A stretch of 64,000 nt of DNA. Source: Bacteroidia bacterium. GTDB lineage: Bacteria > Bacteroidota > Bacteroidia > Flavobacteriales > Flavobacteriaceae. The position numbers were made by a program, and so were the translations under genes. How positions within the stretch are numbered: the stretch's first letter is position 1; each line of letters opens with the position of its first letter. Below the pieces are notes generated by a model. That model searched no databases and was not told the origin of the DNA. It saw only the letters and a list, made by a program, of their open reading frames with translations. Positions 55,000 through 63,950 of this stretch are shown here, one piece after another. The stretch spans positions 186,001 to 250,000 of the forward strand of contig JAUIMB010000004.1 of the NCBI GenBank assembly GCA_030432635.1, given 5' to 3'.

Positions 55000-55007
55000 C
55001 AAACTTA
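55000..55007 (-). promoter_or_regulatory. -7 box of the TIGR02757 gene (TAAGTTTG)
   Basis: On the minus strand TAAGTTTG lies 23 bases before the TTG start at 54976. No clear TTG at -33. Confidence 0.4.
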
Positions 55008-55133
55008 CCATTCTAGAATCAGATTATAGCAGAACCATGATGAAATTTGAGGTTTAGAGTTAGGGTTGTAATTAAGGGAATCCCTTATTATCAGTAAAAG
55101 GACTGCTGAAGGAAATATTAGGACTAATAATTG

Positions 55134-55799
55134 TTAGGCAACAATCTTGCCATCAACCATAGTCAGTTTACGGTCAGCCATATTAGCTAAATCCTCATTA
55201 TGGGTTACAATCACGAAGGTCTGTCCAAATTCGTCTCGCAACCTAAAAAAAAGTTTGTGAAGATTTTCTGCAGATTCGCTGTCCAAATTCCCTGAGGGCT
55301 CATCGGCAAAAATCAAACTCGGATTATTTATCAAAGCCCTAGCAATAGCAACACGTTGTTGCTCACCTCCTGAGAGTTCATTGGGTTTGTGGACATAACG
55401 GTCTTTCAGGCCTAAAAAGTCCAATAACTCCTTGGCTCTGTTCTCTGCTTCTGATTGCGTTTTTCCAGAAATATATGCTGGAATACAAACATTTTCCAAA
55501 GCAGTAAACTCAGGCAACAATTGATGGAACTGGAAAATAAATCCAATATGTTGGTTTCTGAACTTAGCCAATGCCTTGTCGCCTAATTTTGGAATGGAAA
55601 TTTCGTTAATCGTGAGTTCGCTGGATGTGCCATCAATATCGATTTGATCCAGTGTTCCCAAAATTTGTAGTAACGTGGTTTTGCCAGCGCCTGAAGCACC
55701 TACAATCGACACGATCTCTCCTTTTTCAATGTTAAGATCGACACCTTTTAGAACGTGAAGATCGCCATAGTATTTGTGGATGTTTTTAGCGCAAACCAT
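55134..55799 (-). CDS. lolD: Lipoprotein-releasing ABC transporter ATP-binding protein
   Basis: A 221-residue ABC ATPase of the LolD/MacB group. Walker [14 protein letters not shown], the Q-loop region [19 protein letters not shown], the signature [15 protein letters not shown], Walker [13 protein letters not shown] and the switch His in [11 protein letters not shown] are all present. LolD powers release of lipoproteins from the inner membrane with the LolCE permease, but no permease gene is adjacent, as is common in flavobacteria. It follows the DUF5916 gene leftward by 49 bases. Confidence 0.9.
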   Translation of the reverse strand: MVCAKNIHKYYGDLHVLKGVDLNIEKGEIVSIVGASGAGKTTLLQILGTLDQIDIDGTSSELTINEISIPKLGDKALAKFRNQHIGFIFQFHQLLPEFTALENVCIPAYISGKTQSEAENRAKELLDFLGLKDRYVHKPNELSGGEQQRVAIARALINNPSLIFADEPSGNLDSESAENLHKLFFRLRDEFGQTFVIVTHNEDLANMADRKLTMVDGKIVA

Positions 55800-55848
55800 A
55801 ATCTTGGATAGATGTCGAAAATACTATTTTAAAACGAATTATGGTAAT

Positions 55849-58344
55849 TTATAATAATGGATTGTTAGGATTCATATGGCGAGCCAAGCTACTCAGCTTA
55901 TCTGTGTTCTTGGGTTTCTTTTTGAATATACTTCGAAGACCACTATAGTCAATGAAATATTGCAATCGTACTGAAACAATGTGCTGCATGTCCTGCTCTA
56001 AAAGTGTATTGAGACTGTCGCCAAAATTATCACTTGATCGCGTGTCTGAATTAAATAGCTGGTTTCGGTAAAGCGCAGTTAAAAAACTTCCTGGCGCAAA
56101 TTGCCAAGAGTAGCTTAAATCGATATTCCAAGTGCTAAAGTTGACATTTGAATCATCAAGACCAAGTTGCTCAAACGTATTTACTGATCTTAATAATCTT
56201 CCATCATCTTGAAGGAAAAATGGCTGATCGTCATAATGCACAGTAGTCCAGTAGTTTCTAAAAGTTAGATTGATCGAGTTAAACGGATTGAAATTGTAGC
56301 TTCCTGTCATGCGATTTACTATGGTTTTTTGGTCGCGCTCTCCAAATACGATTTGATCTGGGAAATCGTTGGAATTATTGGCATACCCTCTGTCGTTAAG
56401 CTCGTTCTCAAAGCTAAAGGAATAGGAAACTAAAAATTTATCCGAAATTTGGATTCTTGGTCCAATGCCAAACCAAATCACGTTGTAATCGCGACCGTCC
56501 TCAAACAAGGTTGCGCCACCAATATTAGCATCTATGGCTAAAGGTTTGTTGTAGTTGGATGATATCCAAACATTTCCGTTTAAACGGTTTTCGTAGATAA
56601 AGAACCGCTTGTTTTCAAAATCGCGAGGTTCGAAAAAGTCATATTGTTTGCCCATTTCGTAGTTGATGTCACCACCAAAATCCATTAAGGATTTTCGGGT
56701 TTTGCCATAGACGTTAACACCAGCATTCTGACCTCTAAAAGTGCTTGGTCTGTAGAGGCGACGGTAATTGTACCATGCATTGATACTGAATTGATTGAGT
56801 TTTTCGGTGGCCTCAAAAATTCGGTATGACACATCTACGCCAAAGTCGTTATAGTTGTTGGTGAAGTTTAGCCCTAGATCATTGATGTCGAAAGTTTCGT
56901 TCGAAAAACTATGGTCAAAACTATATCTTAACTTGCCATGTGATTTTCTAACCAATATGAAAGAACTCAAACCTGTTTCAATGCCAGTGTCTAAGTTTCT
57001 GTTGCTCATTCTAATATCGCCTCTAATGTTATAAGTATTACGTTTGTTAAAGATGTTTGCCACTAAGGCTGTAGCATTGGCATCCCTAAAATGACCTTCC
57101 CTCAATACATTAGTGTTGACCAATGCTATTGAAGAGTTGCCATTAAACTGCTGGTCTAGAACCATAATGTTGTAGTTGGTAAATGGTTCAACAGTTTGTG
57201 TTCGAGTGTCACCAGTTACCGAATTGACAATTTGGGCATCAGTCTTTTCAGTAATGGCATTGAAGAATCCAATTCCCAAACCTTTTTTGGTTCTTCCTGA
57301 AACTTTAAGGGCATTTAAAACCTTCACTTCATCTGGATAATCACTAACATCTTCATTGTCTTCCAATTCGACACTTCCTATTGGAGCACTTCCAACTCGC
57401 CTTGAAAAGAACAGGTTGCCTTTGTTGAACAGGTCAACACCTTCGGTGAAAAACTGTCGCTGTTCGTTAAACGTTTGTTCGAAAGGGCCTAAATTGAGAA
57501 ACAGGTTGTCGAATCCAGCCTGACTGAAATCGGGAATTAAGGTCGCATCAAGTGTGATGTTCTCAGTGATTCCGTATTTAACGTCCATTCCCAAATTAAA
57601 ATCTGGTTTGGATTTATTGTCAAAGACGGTTGAAGCAAATGGATATAAATTCAATCGCACAGGAGGTTCAATGTCCTTAATGCCTTTAAGCTCTCCATGG
57701 TAAAGCCCAATGTTGCCTTTGGTGATATCCAAAGGGTTCCATGTGTATTGCTCGTTGTTTCGTCTAAAGCGTCTGTGGAATTGTAAACCCCATGTTTCAA
57801 CATCGGTGGAAAAACGCAATGTTCTGTAAGGGATCTTCATTTCGACAGCCCAACCATCATCATTGATTTTGACAGCGCTGTCCCAAACCGCATTCCAACT
57901 GAAGTCTTCACCTATATTAGGATTCGCAATGGCATCAGCTTGGGTTCCTGAGGTAAATACAAAAAATTCTGTATCGTTTTGTGCATCATTATTTGGGTTG
58001 AGCACAACTAGAAAAAAATCAGACTGACCAAAATTGTCACGACTGGTAAATTGTTTTGAAATCAATTCTGGATCGTCGTGCATATATGCTGCAACATAAA
58101 TTCCAGTATCATCATACGCCATTTTAACAATCGTCTTGATGTCTTCAGTGGCTGCCTTTCCCAAATCGGGTCTAAACTGTATAAAGTCTGTCGCAATATC
58201 TGCGTCTTGCCATACGCTGTCATCCAAGATGCCATCTATTTTGGGCGCATTGTAAGTGCGCTTAATATGGAGTTCTTTTTTGTCTTGACCAATAGAAGAG
58301 AAAAAGCATAAAAAAAAACATATTAGTAAAACACGAAGCGTCAT
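55849..58344 (-). CDS. DUF5916 outer-membrane-type protein with N-terminal CBM9-like domain
   Basis: An 831-residue secreted protein. Signal peptide MTLRVLLICFFLCFFSSIG. Residues about 20-215 form a family-9 carbohydrate-binding-like domain (DGILDDSVWQDADIATDFIQ, AVEMKIPYRTLRFS). DUF5916 follows with NLNLYPF-like GITENITLDATLIPDFSQA, FFTEGVDLFNKGNLFFSRRV, and many beta strands with alternating aromatic residues up to a C-terminal strand YFIDYSGLRSIF. The pattern fits an outer-membrane barrel. Function is unknown. No TonB plug domain is present. Confidence 0.87.
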   Translation of the reverse strand: MTLRVLLICFFLCFFSSIGQDKKELHIKRTYNAPKIDGILDDSVWQDADIATDFIQFRPDLGKAATEDIKTIVKMAYDDTGIYVAAYMHDDPELISKQFTSRDNFGQSDFFLVVLNPNNDAQNDTEFFVFTSGTQADAIANPNIGEDFSWNAVWDSAVKINDDGWAVEMKIPYRTLRFSTDVETWGLQFHRRFRRNNEQYTWNPLDITKGNIGLYHGELKGIKDIEPPVRLNLYPFASTVFDNKSKPDFNLGMDVKYGITENITLDATLIPDFSQAGFDNLFLNLGPFEQTFNEQRQFFTEGVDLFNKGNLFFSRRVGSAPIGSVELEDNEDVSDYPDEVKVLNALKVSGRTKKGLGIGFFNAITEKTDAQIVNSVTGDTRTQTVEPFTNYNIMVLDQQFNGNSSIALVNTNVLREGHFRDANATALVANIFNKRNTYNIRGDIRMSNRNLDTGIETGLSSFILVRKSHGKLRYSFDHSFSNETFDINDLGLNFTNNYNDFGVDVSYRIFEATEKLNQFSINAWYNYRRLYRPSTFRGQNAGVNVYGKTRKSLMDFGGDINYEMGKQYDFFEPRDFENKRFFIYENRLNGNVWISSNYNKPLAIDANIGGATLFEDGRDYNVIWFGIGPRIQISDKFLVSYSFSFENELNDRGYANNSNDFPDQIVFGERDQKTIVNRMTGSYNFNPFNSINLTFRNYWTTVHYDDQPFFLQDDGRLLRSVNTFEQLGLDDSNVNFSTWNIDLSYSWQFAPGSFLTALYRNQLFNSDTRSSDNFGDSLNTLLEQDMQHIVSVRLQYFIDYSGLRSIFKKKPKNTDKLSSLARHMNPNNPLL

Positions 58345-58547
58345 AAGGTTTAAATGATGGTTAGGTTCTTGTGTAAAGACCCTGAAAAGTTTAGTTTGTT
58401 ACAGTTAGGTAAGACAAAGCTACTTAGTGCATGAGCCAAATTTTCATAATCAAACGTTAAAAGCAGATGTTCAATTGTTAATCTTTTGAAAATATTTGTG
58501 GGTGTTTGCCCATTTTTTTGTCTATTTTTAGTCAAATTCATGAACCT

Positions 58548-59144
58548 ATGCCATACCATAAATTTGAAGAATATAATATTCAAGTTACCGATGATGTCAA
58601 GCAACGTTATGAACAGATCATTAAGGATCTAGGAGAGGATACGCAGCGTGACGGACTTTTAAAAACACCTGAACGTGCGTCTAAGGCCATGCAGTTTTTG
58701 ACGCAAGGCTATCATCAAGATGCTTCGGAAATATTGAAAAGCGCTATGTTCAAGGAGTCCTATAATGAAATGGTTATCGTTAAGGATATTGAGCTCTATT
58801 CATTGTGTGAGCATCATATCTTACCGTTTTTCGGGAAAGCACATGTTGCTTATATTCCTAATGGTCATATCGTAGGATTGAGTAAGATCCCTAGAATAGT
58901 TGATGTGTTTGCGAGGCGATTGCAAGTTCAAGAACGCTTGACTGAACAGATACTAAACTGTATCAATGACACTTTGAAACCTGAAGGCGTTGCGGTGGTT
59001 ATTGAGGCTTCCCATATGTGCATGATGATGCGTGGTGTTCAAAAACAGAATTCTACAACTACAACTTCAGGATTTAGAGGTGCTTTTCAAAATATGGAAA
59101 CGCGAACGGAATTTTTAAAACTGATTAGTGAAAAACTGTCATAA
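58548..59144 (+). CDS. folE: GTP cyclohydrolase I
   Basis: A 198-residue enzyme that converts GTP to 7,8-dihydroneopterin triphosphate, first step of folate and biopterin synthesis. Zinc ligands are in [19 protein letters not shown] and [15 protein letters not shown]. Further motifs are [37 protein letters not shown] split before ERLTEQI, and SGFRGAF. Length is normal. ATG 58548 begins the family sequence MPYHKFEEY; the frame extends upstream to 58506 through unmatched residues. pabB of the same pathway is at 15861. Confidence 0.97.
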   Translation: MPYHKFEEYNIQVTDDVKQRYEQIIKDLGEDTQRDGLLKTPERASKAMQFLTQGYHQDASEILKSAMFKESYNEMVIVKDIELYSLCEHHILPFFGKAHVAYIPNGHIVGLSKIPRIVDVFARRLQVQERLTEQILNCINDTLKPEGVAVVIEASHMCMMMRGVQKQNSTTTTSGFRGAFQNMETRTEFLKLISEKLS

Positions 59145-59197
59145 TGTATTGTTTGGAACGCTATTTGCTTTATTCTAAGTAAATTATAAATACAATT

Positions 59198-59485
59198 ATG
59201 AATTTGGAAAATCTCTCAAAAAACAAAAAACTAGTCCTAAGTATCATCTGCGACGCTGTCGGAATGATTCCTTTTATTGATTTGGTATGGGCTCCTCTGT
59301 CGGGTTATGTCATGACTAAATTGTACAAAGGAAAAGTCGGAAAGCTTGCTGGTATTGTCACCTTTTTGGAGGAAATTTTACCTGGAACGGATTTTATTCC
59401 ATCCTTCACCATCATGTGGTTTTACACATATGTGTTCGCTTCAAAAAAACAAGATACAAACGCCGTTGTAGACCTCAATTCTTAA
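59198..59485 (+). CDS. Small hypothetical membrane protein
   Basis: 95 residues with two or three hydrophobic segments (about 12-32, 48-60, 66-85). The phrase AGIVTFLEEILPGTDFIPSF places an acidic Leu-Pro-Gly-Thr-Asp motif before the last helix, typical of a small family in Bacteroidota that I recognise by pattern only. No function known. It sits 54 bases after folE and 58 bases before pxpA, same strand. Confidence 0.65.
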   Translation: MNLENLSKNKKLVLSIICDAVGMIPFIDLVWAPLSGYVMTKLYKGKVGKLAGIVTFLEEILPGTDFIPSFTIMWFYTYVFASKKQDTNAVVDLNS

Positions 59486-59543
59486 GCCTTCAAATATTTC
59501 AATAGATTTTTATAATTTGCCATAGGTATCTACACATTAGAAT

Positions 59544-60281
59544 ATGGCAAAAATCATTGATTTCAATTGTGATTTGGGTGAAGGTTTCGGAATCGAGTCT
59601 GAAATCATGCCTTTTATTTCCTCTTGCAATATTGCCTGTGGAGGTCATGCAGGTAATGAAGAAACCATGTCCTATACTGCTCAACTAGCCTGTGAGCATC
59701 AAGTTAAAATTGGAGCTCACCCTTCGTTTCCGGATAAAAAAAACTTCGGAAGAAAGGTTCAAAACCTTTCCTCTGAGCAATTGTTTGAAACCATTCATGC
59801 ACAAATAGAGCGCTTGAATAGCATCCTCAACCAGAAGAAATTGGCTTTGAATCACGTAAAGCCACATGGCGCATTGTATAATTGTGCTGCTGTGGATGAG
59901 CGTATAGCACATGTTGTTGTTGAGGTGGTGAAGTCCTTTGGGAATCATATAGAACTTTATGCTCCATTTCAATCTGTCGTCTCAAATATGGCTGTTCGTC
60001 GTGGTATATCGGTTAAATATGAGGCTTTTGCAGACAGAAACTACAATCCTGATCTCACTTTAGTGTCAAGAAACGAACCTAACGCGTTGATTAAAGATGT
60101 AGATGATATGTTCAATCATGTATATGGAATGATTATGTTAGGAAAAGTTGCTGCCATCAATGGAGTAGGAAAGACCATAAAAGTAGATACGATTTGCGTC
60201 CATGGTGATGGAGTAAATGTTGTTCGTAATTTGAAAATATTAGTCGAAAGGTTAGGTCAACATAATATCATAATTCGCTAA
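59544..60281 (+). CDS. pxpA: 5-oxoprolinase subunit A (LamB/YcsF family)
   Basis: A 245-residue protein. FNCDLGEGFGIESEIMPF, SCNIACGGHAGNEETM, GAHPSFPDKKNFGRK and HVKPHGALYN are hallmark motifs of the LamB/YcsF family. With PxpB and PxpC it hydrolyses 5-oxo-L-proline (pyroglutamate) to glutamate using ATP, which removes a damage product of glutamine and glutamate and lets the cell use it as a carbon and nitrogen source. The genes pxpA-pxpB-pxpC are packed (10 bases, then 8-base overlap). No transporter gene is within the operon. Confidence 0.95.
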   Translation: MAKIIDFNCDLGEGFGIESEIMPFISSCNIACGGHAGNEETMSYTAQLACEHQVKIGAHPSFPDKKNFGRKVQNLSSEQLFETIHAQIERLNSILNQKKLALNHVKPHGALYNCAAVDERIAHVVVEVVKSFGNHIELYAPFQSVVSNMAVRRGISVKYEAFADRNYNPDLTLVSRNEPNALIKDVDDMFNHVYGMIMLGKVAAINGVGKTIKVDTICVHGDGVNVVRNLKILVERLGQHNIIIR

Positions 60282-60291
60282 CGTTTTTAAG

Positions 60292-61023
60292 GTGAATTTT
60301 AAACTTTCATATAAGCAGTTTTCAGAACGTTCGATTTTAGTTGAATGGCCTCCTGTAATTGATGAAAATGTGCTCCATGATGTTACGTGTTTTAAAAATC
60401 ACTTGCTCAATTGTGATATTGAATCAATTGTTTATATAAATATTGCATATAACTCGATATTAATTATTTATAAATTAACTATAGATAAAATCAATGACGA
60501 GATTTTAAGACTTAAAAGTGCATATTTGAGTAGATTGGGTACTCCTAAACCACTTGCTCGGCTTTGGAAAATCCCTGTATGCTATGATGCTGAGTTTGCT
60601 CTTGATTTGAAGTTGATTTCAGAGGAAAAAAGGCTATCAAAGCTTGAAGTGATTGCGTTACATTCTGAAGCAATTTATACAGTTTATTTCGTCGGTTTTT
60701 TGCCAGGATTTTTATACTTGGGAGGCTTGGACAAACGTTTAAATTTTCCAAGAAAATCAAGGCCAAGACCACAGGTTAAAAAAGGAGCTGTTGGTATTGG
60801 TGGTTTTCAAACTGGAATTTATCCGAATGCAAGTCCTGGAGGATGGAATATCATTGGAAATTCACCTTTGGATTTTTTTAATCCGACAATCCATGAGCCT
60901 TGTTTTGCGAGACCTGGAGACAAAGTCAAGTTTGTTCCCATTGACCGATATTTATATGATGACCTTATAATACAGGTTAAGACTGGTGTATTTCAAATAG
61001 AAAGTAAGATTATTGATGGTTGA
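60292..61023 (+). CDS. pxpB: 5-oxoprolinase subunit B (KipI/AHS1 family)
   Basis: A 243-residue protein. The C-terminal cyclophilin-like half has VGFLPGFLYLGGLDKRLNFP, GAVGIGGFQTGIYPNASPGG and IGNSPLDFF, the hallmarks of the AHS1/KipI family. It starts with a GTG at 60292 following the pxpA stop by ten bases. In B. subtilis the homologue KipI also binds the kinase KinA, but no kinA-like partner is expected here. The subunit works with PxpC in the 5-oxoprolinase complex. Confidence 0.93.
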   Translation: MNFKLSYKQFSERSILVEWPPVIDENVLHDVTCFKNHLLNCDIESIVYINIAYNSILIIYKLTIDKINDEILRLKSAYLSRLGTPKPLARLWKIPVCYDAEFALDLKLISEEKRLSKLEVIALHSEAIYTVYFVGFLPGFLYLGGLDKRLNFPRKSRPRPQVKKGAVGIGGFQTGIYPNASPGGWNIIGNSPLDFFNPTIHEPCFARPGDKVKFVPIDRYLYDDLIIQVKTGVFQIESKIIDG

Positions 61024-61864
61024 AGTTTTAAAATCGGGATTGTTGGATACTGTTCAGGATATAGGACGCAATGGCTTTCAGCAATTTGGCGTGCCAATTT
61101 CTGGAGTCATGGACCATGTTTCAGCAGAAAGAGCCAATAGAATACTGGGAAATCATCGTGATGCTGCTGTTATCGAGTGCACAGCTTCAGGTCCAAAACT
61201 TTTGTTTCATCAAGATACCGTTATTTGTATTTCGGGAGCATTTATGTCGCCCAAGCTTAATGGCTACGACCTTGAGAATGACAAAGCGATTTCGATAGCA
61301 AATGGTGACGTGCTGAGTTTTGGAGCTTTGATTTATGGGTTTAGGGCATACGTTGCTGTCTATGGTGGTTTTCAAACCGAAATTGTCATGAAAAGCAGAA
61401 GTATGTATGCCAATATCACGTCTCAATCGAGGCTTTTGAAAGGTGACTGCATTCCAATTTTGGATAAGGAAGAAACAGCTTTTAGTTCTTTTTCTTCATT
61501 GAAACTTAAAAATGACCATTTCGATTCTATACCTTTAAGTGTCTACAAGGGTCCAGAGTTTAATGGTTTATCGGTTGAGCATCAGCGTTTACTGTGCCAT
61601 CAGGAATTTACGGTTTCAAGGGATAGCAACAGAATGGCGTATCAATTAAATGAGAGGGTTGAAAATGCGTTGGAATCAATTATAACATCTTTGGTGTTGC
61701 CAGGAACTGTCCAATTGACACCTGCAGGAAAGCTATTGATATTGATGCGCGACGCTCAAACCACAGGAGGTTACCCAAGGGTTTTTCAACTTTCGGAATC
61801 GTCAATAAATTGTTTGTCTCAAAAGGCAATTGGAGCAAAGGTTAAGTTTGTGTGTAGAAAATAG
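61016..61864 (+). CDS. pxpC: 5-oxoprolinase subunit C (KipA/AHS2 family, biotin-dependent carboxyltransferase-like)
   Basis: A 282-residue protein. The AHS2 family pattern is seen in GLLDTVQDIGRNGFQQFGVP, GVMDHVSAERAN, AVIECTASGPKLLF and RDSNRMAYQL, with QLTPAGKLLILMRDAQTTGG toward the end. The name carboxyltransferase is a database label; in this setting it is the oxoprolinase subunit. ATG 61016 is used; a TTG at 61013 is adjacent. The start overlaps pxpB by eight bases. Confidence 0.93.
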   Translation: MVEVLKSGLLDTVQDIGRNGFQQFGVPISGVMDHVSAERANRILGNHRDAAVIECTASGPKLLFHQDTVICISGAFMSPKLNGYDLENDKAISIANGDVLSFGALIYGFRAYVAVYGGFQTEIVMKSRSMYANITSQSRLLKGDCIPILDKEETAFSSFSSLKLKNDHFDSIPLSVYKGPEFNGLSVEHQRLLCHQEFTVSRDSNRMAYQLNERVENALESIITSLVLPGTVQLTPAGKLLILMRDAQTTGGYPRVFQLSESSINCLSQKAIGAKVKFVCRK

Positions 61865-61944
61865 TAAGAAAAAACTTATTATTTTGTTACTTTATATCGA
61901 GATTTTCAATATTTTAGATAAAATTTAACTTTAACCAATCAATT

Positions 61945-62460
61945 ATGAAAAAATTAGGGATTTTAATTTTAGGGATTATCATTGGAGCTTTGGCCATGTA
62001 CTTTTATTTTCATAATGACCAAAACAATAGTGACATGGGACAAATACCACAGCCAGAAGGATTGATTAATCCTACAGAAATTCAAACGTTAACGCAAGCT
62101 TACAACGATAGGTATAATACAGTTACCGATACTTATTTTAAAGGTGTAGTTGGAGGTGATAACCGATCTTCTTGGTATGCGCTTGAGGATTTGGAAAATT
62201 TCCTCGCACTTGCCAAAAAGGAAGCTACGGATCTAGGATATACAATGGATGGTGTGCGTCTATATTTAGGAGCACATCCGTTGGTTGATGGTATTCCTGG
62301 TTATACAACCATCCTTTTTGTGCCAACTGGTTATGAAAATACATCGGAAGGCAATCTTGTCAAGACTGGTCTTAAAAAAGGCGGTAATGATATTGGAGGA
62401 GCCAATGGTCTTGATAAAGGTTCGGATGGAGTGCCTCCTAGTGCAAATTATCCACAATAA
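61945..62460 (+). CDS. Hypothetical membrane-anchored protein
   Basis: 171 residues. One N-terminal membrane helix (LGILILGIIIGALAMYFYF) and then a periplasmic domain with a helix SWYALEDLENFLALAKKEAT, the strand GVRLYLGAHP and TTILFVPTGY, followed by a Gly/Asp/Asn-rich end with NDIGGANGLDKGSDG. I do not recognise the family. It precedes a membrane protein and a kinase on the same strand and may belong to one operon. Confidence 0.6.
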   Translation: MKKLGILILGIIIGALAMYFYFHNDQNNSDMGQIPQPEGLINPTEIQTLTQAYNDRYNTVTDTYFKGVVGGDNRSSWYALEDLENFLALAKKEATDLGYTMDGVRLYLGAHPLVDGIPGYTTILFVPTGYENTSEGNLVKTGLKKGGNDIGGANGLDKGSDGVPPSANYPQ

Positions 62461-62469
62461 TCTTAACTA

Positions 62470-63180
62470 TTGAGAGATTTTTTTTTAAATAATTATTCAG
62501 TAATAACTAAATCGGTTGAGCTTATTGCTGCTATTGCTGGTTCTTATTATTTAAAAGGGAACAAAAATTCTGTCTTAAAAATTTTTGTATACTTTCTGTG
62601 GCTGACATTCTTTGTTGAACTCATAGCTGAATATGCTGGTTATATGCGTGACAATTACGACCATGAATGGTTCATTGCCATAAAGAATAGCGTTTTTTGT
62701 ACTAATACATGGTTGTATAATATTTACTCGTTTTTTACAATTGGTTTGCTGGGCGTGTTTTATTCAGGTTTATTAAGAAAACAGTCCTTCAAACTATTGA
62801 TAAGAGCTATCGTAATTTTTTATAGCGTTTTTTCAATATGTTATTACACTTTTACGGATGCCTTTTTCGTATTTGGATTGCCTTATGATGATATTTTGGC
62901 TTCAATTATCGTCTCAATTTATGTGATTTGTTATTTTATTGAATTGATAAATAGCGAGTACATTCTATATTATTATAAACTGCCATCATTTTATATAAGC
63001 GTCGCTTTGTTATTATGGTATCTTTGTGTGACTCCATTATTCATATTTAATGGATATTTCTTAGAAGTAAACACTGATTTTGTGATTTTCAGATATTTAC
63101 TTTTACTATTTATTAATGTATGTACATATTTATTCATTTCATTTGGGTTTTGGTATTCACTCAAGAAAACCAAGCCATAA
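62470..63180 (+). CDS. Multi-pass membrane protein of unknown function
   Basis: 236 residues with six or seven hydrophobic segments covering most of the length (for example VLKIFVYFLWLTFFVELIA, LLIRAIVIFYSVFSICYYT, ILASIIVSIYVICYFIELI). No metal or catalytic motif is seen. The reading frame has a stop at 62464 and no ATG before residue 57, so the start is TTG 62470. It overlaps the downstream kinase gene by 61 bases, a long overlap that suggests tight coupling, so it may act as the kinase sensor partner. This role is inferred. Confidence 0.6.
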   Translation: MRDFFLNNYSVITKSVELIAAIAGSYYLKGNKNSVLKIFVYFLWLTFFVELIAEYAGYMRDNYDHEWFIAIKNSVFCTNTWLYNIYSFFTIGLLGVFYSGLLRKQSFKLLIRAIVIFYSVFSICYYTFTDAFFVFGLPYDDILASIIVSIYVICYFIELINSEYILYYYKLPSFYISVALLLWYLCVTPLFIFNGYFLEVNTDFVIFRYLLLLFINVCTYLFISFGFWYSLKKTKP

Positions 63181-63950
63181 ACAAAGAGCAAATTGCTTTA
63201 ATTGCTTATGTCATTTTCGCCGTATTATTGTTATCAGTTATGGTGATTCTATTTTTTGTGACCTTTCAAAAACGTAAGAATAAACTCTTGCTTGATAAAA
63301 TTGAGCAGCAGAAACGGTATGACGAGGAAATTTCTCGAACACAAACTGAAATACAAGAGCAGACTCTAAAGCATTTAGGTTGGGAATTACACGACAATAT
63401 TGGTCAATTGTTAGTCTTTGCGAACATGCAGCTCAATGCCATTGTGCCAAAACTACCAGACCCTATCAAAAATAGGGCTGAAGAAGCTACCGATAGTGTC
63501 AAAAAGAGTCTAGCTGAAGTGCGTTCGCTTTCTAAGTCCCTTAACAATGATGTTTTGTTGAACATAGGTTTTGAAGAATCCATTACCAATGAATTGAATC
63601 GATTGAAACGTATGTCCTTTGAATCAGCAACGTTGTCGGTAAATGGAGATAGGCATGAATTGAATGACCCTAAACACGGGATTATCCTTTTTAGGATTTT
63701 GCAGGAATTCTTTTCAAACTCTGTCAAATATTCAGAAGCTACAACAATTGATGTCACATTAGAGTATACACCTGAAGCATTGATAATCACGGCAACAGAT
63801 AATGGTATTGGTTTTGAGGTCTCTTCTGCAGAAAAGGGTTCCGGACTGATCAATATGAAAAGTAGGGCAGAGTTGATCAATGGGACATTCAATATCAACT
63901 CACAACCAAATCAAGGCGTGACTTTGAAGATAAAGTACCCATTTGATTAA
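63120..63950 (+). CDS. NarL-type sensor histidine kinase (HisKA_3 + HATPase)
   Basis: A 276-residue kinase with a short N-terminus, one clear membrane helix (ALIAYVIFAVLLLSVMVILFF, written without its last residues) and a coiled coil with KRYDEEISRTQTEIQEQTLK. The HisKA_3 phospho-acceptor is His in LGWELHDNIGQLLVFA, and HATPase has FRILQEFFSNSVKYSE, the G1 DNGIGF and the G2 GSGLINMKSRAELI. There is no sensor domain. A NarL/LuxR-type regulator is expected but lies outside the window if present. The ATG is within the upstream gene; no later ATG is credible. Confidence 0.87.
   Translation: MYIFIHFIWVLVFTQENQAINKEQIALIAYVIFAVLLLSVMVILFFVTFQKRKNKLLLDKIEQQKRYDEEISRTQTEIQEQTLKHLGWELHDNIGQLLVFANMQLNAIVPKLPDPIKNRAEEATDSVKKSLAEVRSLSKSLNNDVLLNIGFEESITNELNRLKRMSFESATLSVNGDRHELNDPKHGIILFRILQEFFSNSVKYSEATTIDVTLEYTPEALIITATDNGIGFEVSSAEKGSGLINMKSRAELINGTFNINSQPNQGVTLKIKYPFD

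Noticed and set aside
55073-55088. Small palindrome AAGGGAATCCCTT between lolD and the TIGR02757 gene
   Set aside because: The stem is only five base pairs with a three-base loop and no T run; too weak for a terminator or operator claim.
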